Of a DNA stretch of 64,000 bases, positions 10,832 through 21,184 are shown piece by piece; the first letter of the stretch is position 1; every line of letters begins with the position of its first letter. The DNA is taken from contig JBBBDQ010000350.1 in assembly GCA_037127315.1 (NCBI GenBank), positions 1,033,501-1,097,500 of the forward strand, given 5' to 3'. This DNA is from Ascarosepion bandense (taxonomy: Eukaryota > Mollusca > Cephalopoda > Sepiida > Sepiidae). Below the pieces are notes generated by a model, which was given only the letters and a program-made list of their open reading frames with translations, did not search any database and had not been told where the DNA came from. Position numbers and translations under genes: made by a program.

Positions 10832-11537
10832 GATTTAACCTTATTTATAAATGGAACTTTGCCTGTGTGTGTCCGTTACCTATAGACTCCGAAACGGCTG
10901 AACCGATTTTCTTGAAAATTTACACAGTTGTACTATAAGCGTCTGCCAGTGTTCTTAGCTAGGTTTCATGTCGAGGTACCCCTGATAAATATCGAAAATC
11001 AATAATCGAAAAAATCGGGTTATAGAAGGAGTGGTCCGATTTTAATCAAATTTGATACACCCATAGACAAAGACATAAGAAACGATAGTCAGAAGTTTCA
11101 ACGTTGCAGTTCTTACAATAGTGCAGAAAATCGATAATATATATATATATATATAAAGGCAAAATGTTTGTGTGTGTCTGTTTATCTACCTGTATGTATT
11201 TTTTGAGCTCTTTTATTTTAGTTTTTGCTTCGTGTTTGGCTCTAAGTAGATATAATTGTAGTTCTTAGTCTCAGTCATGATACCATTTACTCAGAGGATG
11301 TATTTAGCCTTCAAAATTCAGTTTACGACGAAAAAACTCCTTTGATATGGATATCAGTAAATCAAAATTTGACTTACATCCATTCATTTTTCTTTCAGTC
11401 TACGGTTTCGCTTTAAGTGGCTACAACTATTGCTTTTTAGTCTTTCGTGCTAACGTCCAAAGAGTCTGAGCTCCAGGACCATGGATTTGTTTTAAAGCTT
11501 TCATTACACCTGAGCAACACCGGGTTATACTGCTAGT
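10832..11537 (+). mobile_element. Helitron-like non-autonomous element, copy 1
   Basis: A member of a family with eight copies here. The 5' region reads AACTTATTTATAAATGGAAC, followed by a GT-rich stretch, CCTATAGACTCCGAAACGGC, a central (TA)n, and a 3' end of CACCGGGTTATACTGCTAGT. The family starts TC and ends CTAGT (a CTRRT end), with a small CCCG...CGGG hairpin about a dozen bases upstream, and well preserved copies sit between A and T. These are Helitron hallmarks. This copy has a mutated 5' start and an imperfect hairpin stem, and no coding sequence. Confidence 0.75.
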
Positions 11538-11655
11538 ATGCTATAAAAACAAAACAACCAACTAACTTGTTTTTTCAATACTCAGTAAATCAGCAACAGA
11601 AAATCAGTTCAAAGTCTCTGAAAAGAACGTTACATGCGATATTGATTATTTTCCA
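11538..11655. other. Unassigned spacer between Helitron-like copy 1 and the TTC tract
   Basis: About 120 bp of AT-rich sequence with no recognised feature. Confidence 0.4.
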
Positions 11656-11806
11656 AACTCTTCTTCTTCTTCTTCTTTTTCTTTTTCTTCTTCTTTTTCT
11701 TCTTCTTCTTTTTCTTCTTCTTTTTCTTTTTCTTCTTCTTTTTCTTCTTTTTCTTTTTCTTCTTTTTTTCTTTTTCTTTTTCTTCTTCTTTTTCTTCTTC
11801 TTCTAT
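11656..11806. repeat. (TTC)n/(TTTTTC)n microsatellite
   Basis: An interrupted TTC/TTTTTC tract of about 150 bp. On the minus strand it is (GAA)n directly downstream of the RTE relic at 11,807-12,310. The 62-kb copy of that family ends in a short GAA run at the same place, so this tract is probably an expanded LINE tail. The phenylalanine/leucine-rich open frame across it is not a gene. Confidence 0.9.
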
Positions 11807-12310
11807 GTTCTGAGTTTCCTCAGGACGCTTTTCACATCCTTTTATCCCTTGTAGCTCTTAACACCCCTTTTGCTGTTATACCGGGGTTATCGTTTAGCCA
11901 TCCATCTTTTCATGCCCATCAAGTTTTACACGCGTTGCTTCCCCTTGTCTCTCCTTTCTTTTATCCGTCCCGTGAGCATCAGATTCTCCAAGCCCTCTTT
12001 CCTCATTACAAGCCCCAAATACTTCAGCTGCCTTTTCCTTGATGTTAAATATCAATTACTTTTTCGTTTCCATCCTCTCCAAAACCTCGTCGTTGCTCAC
12101 ATGTTCTATCCATCCTATCCTCACCATTCTCCTTATTTTCAGTTGCATCTTTGATGAAATTGTACAGCATTCGATGCCATATTGAGGGACAGACATAACA
12201 TAACGATCTAGTGCTGTCTTTTTTGTTTCCAGTGAAATTTTCTTGTTTCTCAATGTCATTTCTTTTCTCAGAGCCCTGCTCACATTTTGTACGAACATGT
12301 TCTTAGTCTT
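11807..12310 (-). pseudogene. RTE-type LINE (LINE-B) relic, C-terminal part
   Basis: The minus strand encodes a degraded version of the C-terminus seen intact at 62.1-62.8 kb: 'ISLETKKTALDRYVMSV.QYG.EC.TISSKM' and 'RMVRIGWIEHVSNDEVLERMETK' around 12,056-12,298, then the terminal arginine/leucine-rich segment towards 11,820. Frameshifts occur after 12,056. The expanded GAA tail follows at the 3' side. Confidence 0.8.
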
Positions 12311-12756
12311 TAAATATTTCTCTCAAATCAAATTCTTATATCAAAATTCAACACGCATTTCTTTGAAACTCATAAAAATGGAAACTAGACTATTAACAAA
12401 ATTTTCAATGACATTTGCCTGATCCTATAATCCTCCATTCATTTTTTCATAAAATCCCCACAAATCAAATTTACTAGTATCTATCATCAAAAATACTTTT
12501 AGCATTGAAGTCTCACACCTTAAAATTCTTGATGTTTTTTCTACATAAAATCAAAATGTATTCCTTAATCAGCACTGCTCTAAATTCTTAGTTCAAAAAC
12601 ATTACTTTTTCTTTTCATTAGAAACTTTAGTACCAATGTTGTTTTGGTTAATTCTCATCTTTTTCTGTTCAACTCATATGCACCTTAAAATCCTTCTCAT
12701 GACCCTCATTGCCATTCATCAGGGCTGCACTAGAATTCAGACAATTCGTATCGTCA
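12311..12756. other. Unassigned AT-rich sequence
   Basis: No motif recognised. It may include the decayed 3' part of the neighbouring Gypsy relic (RNase H, integrase, LTR), but no motif could be seen. Confidence 0.4.
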
Positions 12757-13995
12757 TTAAACGTAAGCTTTAATGAACTTGTTATTCATTTGCCTCTCTA
12801 CTAATGTTCGAACATTCCTAATGCTCAGCATAGAGTGGGTAAATATTTTGGGACTGGTAGACTGAGTAATAGATTCAGGTTTTATATTAATTTTATTGAA
12901 TATATACCCTCCAATTATTTTCATATTTTTACGTCTGAAACATTTGTTTTCGTTAAGCGTCAGCTTGTACATTTTAACAGCCGCCATGAATAATTTGAAA
13001 ATTCTATTATGTTCCGCGCGATTTTTCCCGCAAATGATTTCCCGCAAATGATTTCCCGCAAATGATTACATTATTGATATAAATATAGCTGCCTTTGAGG
13101 TTCTCTTTTGTTATTATTTCGTCTATCATCCTTGAAAGCTATCTACCCCGTTAGTAACGCTAAACAGTATTCTACGAAACTGATAGTTTGCCACTAGCCT
13201 CAAAGGCCGTATGTAGTTTATAACTGGGCCTTATAGCTAATGATAGGCACTTTTGGGGTTTAGAGTACTAAATATACTGTTTGGGGATATTTTTATATCA
13301 TCTTATCAGCAAATTAAACCGGTTTATCGTTTGCGAATAGTGGATTGCCATTCACTTTTTCCTGTACTCAGAAGAGATTACGAAGACTTGAACTCTTCAC
13401 GGTGAATGATTTAGTTCAGTTATACCTTCCTTCAACATACGAGTAGCTTTGCTTTGAATAAATAATTTATCCTTCTTCGTGTGTCGGCTAGATTTAGTAG
13501 CTAGCTGTTTACAATCGGGTGTCAGATTGTTAAAAATTGATGCGTACGGCATTCTCATGGTTGCTTAGACGCAGACTTTAAAGGGTAGCTTAGAGCTTCC
13601 GAGAAATATTTCTGCTAATGCCCTAATATTAGGTTACAGCATAAATCCTTCGATAGTAGACATCTTACTCCTTGATATAAAGTGTCCTTTATTTTTAGGT
13701 CATCTAAACAGTATCCCAGTAATTTATGAAAAGAAATGAGCTAGCCATTTCTACTTTGTTTAGGCACGGGTAGATTTTCAATTAATTCTCTTTCGCAATG
13801 CTTGTGTTGAGAAAGTTTTGTGTGTTCCGTTTCAATCAATGTTTTTAGCGGCTGTTCGTTAGCCGTGACCTCTATCGTTGTAGTTGATAGACAGTCAAGT
13901 GTATCTACTGATGCCAAACAAGATAGCCTTTCGGTCCCCTTTTCTAAACTTCTATAAAATTTCGACAAATGTCCAAGCTTTCCGCATGTATGATA
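12757..13995 (-). pseudogene. Decayed Gypsy LTR-retrotransposon gag-pol relic (Gypsy-2)
   Basis: Read on the minus strand. About 14,000-13,740 has a zinc-knuckle remnant (CGKLGHLSK with the last cysteine changed) followed by a protease-side segment (ATTTIEV..ANEQPLKTLIE). About 13,500-13,080 has broken reverse transcriptase: 'QTINRFN'-like, 'FQGMIDEI' and 'SYIYINN', where catalytic YIDD has become YINN. 12,757-13,047 is an open 96-codon stretch (CGKNRAEHN, then LTLNENKCF) giving the thumb side of the enzyme. The order and several phrases match the 38-42-kb element, so it is an old relative. It is useful because it keeps the region just after YIDD that the young element lacks. LTRs were not found. 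Confidence 0.75.
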
Positions 13996-14080
13996 TTTGT
14001 CCCTTCTAGCGGGGCATAATGAATATTACCTCCGCAGAACAAAAAAAAACATGTGCGTTTAATTTAGGGCTTTTTTTTTA

Positions 14081-14542
14081 GCATTTGTCTATATTTCTGA
14101 GATGAGGTTGTATTAACAGTATTTACATTATTCGGACTATTGTCCTCATCTTTGCTGCCAGTTGTACGATGTTTCGGCTCTGTACACTCTGACCTTTTTC
14201 AGAAATTTCGACTTGAACCCTTTATAACAATCACTGAGGTAATATGAACTCCATTCCTTGTTTAAAGCCTCTTCTAGAAGTCATGAGTTATCTCCCTCTA
14301 ACCCTGTAAGTTACTTGTTCACTACTGCTGTAGCCTGGTACTGAACTCACAACTCTTTAAGTCAAGTCACAGGATCTAACCAACGTCTATATCCACTGGG
14401 CCATGTGTCCCTAAGGATTGAAATAAAGAGTTCGGTTTGAAATTCGTAGCACCTGAAGAAGGCCGGAGCGTACAACGGCCGAAATGTCGTACAAACGGAA
14501 ACAAAAATGAGGACAATAGTCCGAATAATGTAAATACTGTTC
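14081..14542. mobile_element. Inverted-repeat element with a tRNA-like core (IR-1), copy 1
   Basis: Arms at about 14,114-14,200 and 14,460-14,542 are inverted copies; the outer part reads AACAGTATTTACATTATTCG and the inner part contains the TGTACGATGTTTCGGC type segment. Between them, on the minus strand, is a tRNA-like segment with TGGCCCAGTGGATATAG (A-box-like) and a B-box-like GAGTTCAGTACC. Related copies are at 22.0 and 50.9 kb, and part of one is at 31.4 kb. It is either a MITE that captured a tRNA-derived SINE or a SINE carrying inverted ends. A T-rich tract follows. Confidence 0.75.
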
Positions 14543-15189
14543 ATTTTTGTTTTTGTTTTGTTGTTTTTTGTTTTTTTTTGTTTTTTTTTGTTTTTTTTTT
14601 TTTTGGAGTGTGAGTTGAGAACCTAGTTTTTCATACAACAGGCAAAGGGGTGTATAATGTTACTGTATTCGTGTAGTACTTTTTAGCATTTTGTTTTGCT
14701 AAATCTTATAGTCTTGCCTGGTTATAGGCATGCTGTAAAGTTAAGGTTCTATTTTCGAGTATAGTATAGGACGTTTATGAAGGAATCTCGTATCTGTTTA
14801 GCTCAATATTGTTCCTCTGATACCGAAGAAAATTAAGTCTTTTCTTGATTGAATCCGTCAACTGAATCTGAAGGCAGTTAATGCCTCGTAGCCAGTAAGT
14901 GTTTAGAGACTATTTCATTTCTCTTTTTAATGTAGATCTTGTGTAGGGTTGTTAAAGACATTTCGTAGGAATGTGCGTCTGTGAAACACACGAAAACTTG
15001 TGCTGAAATAATGCAGCTTATTAGAACTTTCGTCGCAGTAGGTACTTAACAAGATTATGAAAGTTCTATTCTAGTTCGACGTCAAACGCGTTGGGATCAA
15101 TAAAAAATTTCTCCAGACAAAGTAGATTAGCCATTATCAAAATGAGTAACAACGAGCGATCATCAAATTGTAGTAGAATTATTGTATTG
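14543..15189. other. T-rich tract and unassigned sequence
   Basis: 14,543-14,604 is a (T)n/TTTTG tract. The remainder has no recognised element, gene or promoter. Confidence 0.5.
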
Positions 15190-16115
15190 ACTTATATATA
15201 TACTTTAATGAACTCGGAATTTACCAGAGTCTGCCCACAAAAGCTTGGATGTGACATAAGGACGATTTTACTATGGGGCTTATGCTTAGACAAAATTTCC
15301 CTGCATACTCACGGCCGGCTTCTTGTCTATTTACAGCAGACGAGACTACCCTTGGGCATAGCATCGTCTGGGTTCCTCTCGGTCCGAAGGCAAAGTGTCC
15401 GACAAAATTAGAGCTTTGATGAACTCGACATTTTCTCGAGCCTTCTTACAAAGTCGAGATGTGGCACAAGGCCAATTTTTACCGTCAGGAACTCTGAACG
15501 CATACACTTGGGCAAACATTTACCGTAGACCACGTATAGGCGTGGTTGGGCTCTCATCTATGTACTCCAAACGATACGCTGTACTTCGGTAAAACCTCGT
15601 CTGGGTCCTTCTTCGCCCAAAGGCAGAGTGTCTGACAAGGATAGTGCTTTGATGAACTCGCTATTCATTTGCTACCCCACTGTGTCTGGATATGACACAA
15701 AACCGAATTTTATATGAGAGAACCTTTACACTCGAGCAAAAAATTTCCTGTAGGCAGGGTCGAGTTCACCCCGATCGAGAATCTATACTTTGACGGAGCC
15801 TTGTCTAGGTTTCTCTCCACCCGAAAGCAGAGAGTCGACCAAGAGAGAGCTTTGATGAACTAATATTCATTACCTCCCACTAGGGTAGATTCTCGGGGCT
15901 AATGTGGCACAAGGCCTATTAAAGTGGGAAACTGAGCCCTTATGCTCGGCTTAAAATATCCCGTAGACTGTTTAACGCAAGGCCTGGCTCTTGTCTGTTT
16001 ACCCCAGACGAGACACTACTCTTCGGCGGAGCTTCGTCTGAGTTCCTCTCTTTCCGAAGAAAGAATTAATCAAGAGAGTTTTTGTGAACTCTGAATGCAA
16101 TCAGTTCTCTTGAAT
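15190..16115. repeat. Degenerate tandem array, about 4.5 units, alternating 203-211 and 229-233 bp
   Basis: A marker phrase GCTTTGATGAACTCG (or variants) has its AACTCG core at 15,211, 15,422, 15,655, 15,858 and 16,087, giving spacings of 211, 233, 203 and 229 bp. Other phrases recur in the same order: GGCACAAGGCC, CCGTAGAC, CAGACGAGAC, and TCGTCTGGGTYCYTCT followed by CGAAGGCAGAGTGTC. Units differ strongly, so the array is old. The alternation suggests a dimeric ancestral unit of about 435-444 bp. Open frames at 15,091-15,411 and 15,395-15,592 run across unit boundaries and are not supported as genes. Confidence 0.8.
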
Positions 16116-16619
16116 ATATGTATTCAGGGCAGATCTATCAATTGGAGAAATAGATCATGTCACAGGAACTTCCGCAATTCATTTCACTGATTATTATGAA
16201 AATATACCTCTCATAAAATCCTCCAATATACGTTCATTTAATATTCCTTAATTACCAATTTTTTGCAATAAAAACCTCAAATCAGTACTAGTCAATATCT
16301 CTGGCAATCCATTATCATCAATTTTTCACGTTATCATTTATAATCAATATTTCTACTGCCTACTAGACAAATCTTCCAATAATACATTATTACTATTTTC
16401 CTCGCTTCTCAAAGGCATCTGAATTCGTTACGACTTTACAAGGTGATATATGACACCCTTTCAAAGAGGTCAGAAATGAGCTCGAGCCCAACAAATGCCT
16501 GCCTGGAACTTTCTCGCAATATACTATGATCACCCACCAAACGAGAGGTCGGAACTCATTGATTAGCGACGGGCACTCACTACACAAGCAGCGCATAATT
16601 CCCTTTTTTTTCTTCTTTT
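16116..16619. other. Unassigned AT-rich sequence
   Basis: No gene or known repeat recognised. It ends in a short T-rich run that belongs to the LINE-A tail of the next element. Confidence 0.4.
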
Positions 16620-17185
16620 TTTTTTAATCATTTCACTCATAAGCAATAAGTAAAGACGTTAATGCCACTGATGTGAAGGGGGTTACATAAGAGAGTTAAA
16701 GTTTTAGGCAGGAGGAGAGTAAAGACAAAGACGAACCAGCTACAGGGGGTGAAAGAGAAATGGCAAGAGAAGGATGTGAAGACAGTTGCGACGGTAGAGA
16801 TAAAAGAAAAGAACAAGATACACGGGGTGATGTAGAAAGTGCTGGAGTTGTGGATAAGAGATTGGAATTGATATTGCATTTAAATCCCTTGAGGTTATAG
16901 CCATCAGGAATGCAAGTATATGGAAAGGAGTTCCACAGGCGGGAAGCGCGAGAAAAGAAGCTGATGGAATAGAATTGTCGCCTGCATTTGGTTGATCTAA
17001 CTGTGAAAGGATGAGAACGTGTTGCCCGAGTAAATTCTTGTGGAGGGGGCACCAGTGATCCAAGTTCGTCAGAGTAGAAGCCATGAAAATATTTATAGAA
17101 GAGACAGAGGGAAGCTACATCCACTTTCCCATACGATGGGAAAGTGGCTGGAGTCGAGCTGCCAAGTCGGGACAAATCACTTTGT
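16620..17185 (-). pseudogene. LINE-A 3' fragment
   Basis: The minus strand encodes VASLCLFYKYFHGFYSDELGSLVPP and SRLWNSFPYTCIPDGYNLKGFK from the LINE-A C-terminus, then the LINE-A 3' end (CATTTCACTCATAAGCAA, slightly diverged). Frameshifts separate the upstream part (near 17,140, at VDVASL). No endonuclease or catalytic palm remains. Confidence 0.85.
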
Positions 17186-17401
17186 GAACAACGAGTGCCG
17201 TCAACTGGCAGCTCAAAATTTTCTTTCGAAGGATGGTCCACAGCTACCAGTAAATCCCATAGTGAAACCAAAACGACTTCATCACAGCACATTCAGGTTT
17301 GTATTCATCTAACAATCAATTGACAGGAAATACACGATCTCTCTCATCATAAATTTACACAAAATCCTAAATCACTAGCTATGTCTTTGACGTTAATTAT
17401 A
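17186..17401. other. Unassigned short spacer
   Basis: About 215 bp between a LINE-A fragment and Helitron-like copy 2. Nothing recognised. Confidence 0.4.
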
Positions 17402-18012
17402 ACTAGCAGTATAACCCGGCGTTGCTCGGGTGTAATGAAAGCTTTAAAACTAATCCATGGTCCTGGAGCTCAGACTCTTTGGACGTTGTCACGAAAGACT
17501 AAAAAGCAATAGTTGTTTCCAGTTAAAACGAAACCGTAGACTGAAAGAAAAATGAATGGATGTAAGTCAAATTTTGATTTCCTGGGATCGATATCAAATA
17601 AGTTTTTTCCGTCGTAAACTGAATTTTGAAGGCTAAATAAGTCCTCTGAGTAAATGGTATCATGGCTGAGATACCTACTTAGAGCGAAACTCGAAGCAAA
17701 AACTAAATTGAAAGGGCTGAAAAATTACAGACATACAGGCAGATAAACAGACACACACACAAACATCTTGCCTTTTATATATATATATATATATATTATT
17801 GATTTTCTGCACTATTGTAAGAACTGCAACCTTGAAACTTCTGAATATCGTTTCTTATGTCTTTGTCTATGAGTGTATCAAGTTTGATTAAAATCAGTTA
17901 GTACAATTGTGTAAATTTTCAAGAAAATCGGTTCAGTCGTTTCGGAGTCTATAGGTAACGGACACACAGACACACACACGCAGACAAATTTCCTTTTATA
18001 AATAAGTTTAGA
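17402..18012 (-). mobile_element. Helitron-like non-autonomous element, copy 2
   Basis: In plus orientation it starts ACTAGCAGTATAACCCGGCG (the reverse complement of the CTAGT end with its hairpin) and ends ATAAATAAGTTTAGA (the reverse complement of the TC start). The flanks give A before the 5' TC and T after the 3' CTAGT, as expected for Helitron insertion between A and T. No ORF. Confidence 0.85.
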
Positions 18013-18028
18013 TTATTATTATTGTGTC
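18013..18028. repeat. Short (ATT)n at the 3' side of the REL-LINE fragment
   Basis: Four or so ATT units lie between Helitron-like copy 2 and the 3' end of the LINE fragment. With the longer (ATT)n at 19,142 this brackets the fragment with AAT repeats. Confidence 0.7.
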
Positions 18029-19139
18029 ATTTTTCATCATATTTAGATTTCTGCATTGGTCTCACTACCAACCAAGTCTGCGGGGAGACCTAAGGCAGGT
18101 AGTGGCGTGTTGTTATGACTCCATTTCATGTTTTTCTATCCTCCCTATCATCCCCAGCATTACATAGATAACGTTTTCCTTAGTGTGTGGGCTGTACTTA
18201 ATAATACAATTTTTTGTATATCTCTTAAGCTGGGGTTTCCAGGGATTCTTTCAATGTGTTGTTTTGTTCCATTTTTTATCATTCCAAGTGCACCTACTAT
18301 CACTGGCACAACTCTTGTTTTCAATTTCCACATTTTTTCTATTTCAATTTCCAGGTCTTTATATTTTGACAGTTTTTCAAATTCCTTGATTGCTATGTTA
18401 CAATCCGCTGGACAAGCCATATCAATTAATAGACAAGTTTTCTCCTTCTGGTTTTTAACAATAATGTCTGGCCTGTTTGCTTCAATTTTTCTGTCTGTGT
18501 AGATGGTGTAATCCCATAGAATGGTTACATCTTCTATTTCTGTAACCGGTGCTGGATGATGTTCATACCAGTGTTTGTTTACAGCTTTTCCATAATGTTT
18601 GCACATTGCCCAATGTAAATATTGCCCAACTCTATCGTGGCGATTTTTATATTCGTTTGGGGCAAGCACAGAACAGCCTGAGATTAGGTGGTCTATTGTT
18701 TCTTGGTGTTTATCACAAAACCTGCATTTTGGATCCATATTATTATGCATAATATTTGCCTGAAAGTTTCTCGTGAAAAGACTTTGGTCTTGTGCTGCAA
18801 GTATAAATCCTTCAGTTTCAGACTTTAATCCAGATGCACGTAACCATCGATGAGTATTAACTTTGTCAACATTGGATTTATTGGCACGTACTGGATATTG
18901 GCCATGCAGAGGTTTGTCTTGCCAGCGCTGTTTCATCTTTTCAAGAGCTTTATCTTTGGCTTTCATTTTCATATTTTTTGCCGCAATAGTTGGTTCTTGG
19001 CTACTGTTTTGCTTTTCTACAGAATCTACTAACTGTAATTCTTGTTTGTATTTACTGCCTTCTTTTATTATTGAATATTTTTTCTTTCTTTCTTCATGTT
19101 GCCTTACTAATTGTATCATCCAATCCTTTGTTGTTTCTA

Positions 19140-19141
<2 letters not shown>
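18029..19141 (-). pseudogene. 3' part of a restriction-like-endonuclease (REL) type LINE
   Basis: An uninterrupted 319-codon frame (19,119-18,160) encodes a lysine-rich segment, then RWLRASGLKSETEGFILAAQ, then a zinc finger C-x2-C-x8-H-x4-C (CRFCDKHQETIDHLISGC, about residues 133-150), then a PD...D segment (RPDIIVKN, 12 residues, D) and KLSKYKDLEIEIEKMW. A C-x2-C-x8-H-x4-C finger followed by a PD-(D/E)xK-like domain is typical of the C-terminus of R2/R4/NeSL-like non-LTR elements. The reverse transcriptase itself is absent, so this is a 5'-truncated copy despite its open frame. The clade is inferred. Confidence 0.7.
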
Positions 19142-19170
<29 letters not shown>

Positions 19171-19173
19171 TAC
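19142..19173. repeat. (ATT)n microsatellite at the 5' side of the REL-LINE fragment
   Basis: About ten tandem ATT units. In LINE orientation this is (AAT)n immediately upstream of the truncation point. Confidence 0.9.
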
Positions 19174-19682
19174 ACACGCCGAAACAGCAAAAGTGTTTAT
19201 GCAACAGGAATCTTACCAATACTAGATTTGTTACTGATTGCAATTATGATGCAAGCAGCTAAACGAGTTGCGCTATTTTCCTCGTCATACGGACTCAAGA
19301 CGATATTTACTTATAATCATTTCGTGAGCCTGTGGCCAAACTTGCAATTTAATCAGATTATATTGAGCGGGTATCGTTGCTTTGACGAAGATCATAATGA
19401 ACGTCTTTGAGAAGTAGTTCTCTTTTTATTGATCCTCGGTGTAGTTCTTTTGCGACAGTCAATTCTCATTTACACTTCTTTATCGTCTAGAGGAATAATT
19501 GAAATTTATTTCAGTCATTTCAGAAATCGGGCTTGAGGAATCCTCCCCCACCCCCAGACTTTACTTTCTTTATTCTACGCTTTTCTTTCCAGCATCTTTT
19601 GCCTTTCTTCAACAGCAATTTTCAATTCTCACTTGAGCCATTCAGCTGTCTTATCACTTATGTTTGGACATTTTATAATCTA
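19174..19682. other. Unassigned sequence
   Basis: No gene recognised. 19,174-19,410 has short open frames; the rest is T-rich. Confidence 0.4.
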
Positions 19683-20431
19683 TCTAAATTTAAACTTATT
19701 TATGAATGGAACTTTGTCTCTGTATGCGTTTATGTGTCTGTGTGTGTGTGTGTGTGTGTGTGTTCGTTACCTATAGACTTCGAAACGGCTGAACCGATTT
19801 TCTTGAAAATTTAAACAGTTGTACTATAAGCGTCTGCGGGTGTTTTTAGTAATGTTTTGTGTCGAGGTACCCCCGATAAATATAGAAAATCGATAATCGA
19901 AAAAATCGGGTTATAGAAGGAGTGGTCCGATTTTAATCAAATTTGATACACTCATAGACAAAAACGTAAGAAACGATATTCAGAAGTTTCAACGTTGCAG
20001 TTCTTACAATAGTGCAGAAAATCGATAATATATATATATATATATATAAGACAAGATGTTTGTGTGCGTGTCTGTTTATCTGCCTGTATGTCTTTTTTTC
20101 AGTCTTTTATTTTAGTTTTTGCTTCGGGTTTGGCTCTATTTAATTATAATTGTAGTTCTTAGTCTCAGTCATGATACCATTTACTCAGAGGATTTATTTA
20201 GCCTTCAAAATTCAGTTTACGACGAAAAAACCTTATCTGATATCGATACCAGGAAATCAAAATTTGACTTAATCCATTCATTTTTCTTTCAGTCTACGGT
20301 TTCGCTTTAACTGGAAACAACTATTGCTTTTTAGTCTTTCGTGCCAACGTCCAAAGAGTTTGAGCTCCAGGACCATGGATTAGTTTTAAAGCTTTCATTA
20401 CACCTGATCAACACCGGGCTCTACTGTTAGT
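19683..20431 (+). mobile_element. Helitron-like non-autonomous element, copy 3
   Basis: Starts TCTAAATTTAAACTTATTTATG with a 6-bp insertion relative to the family. It contains (TG)n at about 19,736-19,762, the CCTATAGACTTCGAAACGGC core and central (TA)n at 20,029-20,048. It ends CACCGGGCTCTACTGTTAGT, with a mutated terminal CT. Confidence 0.8.
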
Positions 20432-21045
20432 ATATATAAAAGGCAATCTGTGAGTCTGTGTGACTGTTCCCTATGCACGCCTACATTTCTTAAGGTACGC
20501 CATTCAAACTTTCTAGGGACACATACATATCTACAGCGAAGCCAGATCGACACATACTTTTTGAGTTTCAGTTCAGCAATCTTTTTTTGGCCACTAGAGA
20601 CGATTGTTTACATTTGCTCTGTAAAACATATAAGATCTAAGATGGTTGCTAAATGACGTCACAGAAATCAAATCCCACGCGACTGAAATATTTTTTATTT
20701 AAAAAAAATGAGCCTTAAAATTTAATTTTTATTCCGACGTTTTAAAAATTCATTTGGTCAAGAAAAAAATGTGAATATTTTTCCCCGTAATTTTGAAACA
20801 ACCCCCCCCACTTAGAAGGAGACAAAAGTATGAACAACACTGAAACTACACTTTATACTCCGTCCGAATACTACAGCAACATGCATTCAATGCCTTCTTC
20901 TTAATGGTGAAAAATGGTTACTAACAGCCTCGGCTCTCTTTTCCAACATTCAATAAATGACTTCCATCTACTCCTCTTATTGGCATCTTCTCCTACTACT
21001 AAAATGTTCTGAGTTGCACGGGCAACGCCGGGCTATGATGCTAGT
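20432..21045 (+). mobile_element. Second Helitron-like family member abutting copy 3
   Basis: Begins immediately after copy 3 with ATATATAAAAGGCAATCTGTGAG and ends GGCAACGCCGGGCTATGATGCTAGT, followed by T. The 3' hairpin and CTAGT end match the main family but the interior differs. Its C7 run near 20,803 is unusual. Either a distinct Helitron-like family, or a copy inserted at the end of copy 3. The 5' boundary is uncertain. Confidence 0.6.
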
Positions 21046-21184
21046 TATTTAATAATTACTTGAATTCATACCTTTTATGCCTCTTTCTGAATAAAGAATC
21101 TTCCAATATTCTGATTACCTTTCACGGAATTTTATTTTGTTGCTGAATAGCAGACGCGGAAAGACTTCCAACAGAATCTAGCTG
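21046..21184. other. Unassigned spacer
   Basis: About 140 bp of AT-rich sequence with no recognised feature. Confidence 0.4.

Noticed and set aside
11567..11854. Leucine/phenylalanine-rich 95-codon frame
   Set aside because: Translation of the TTC microsatellite.
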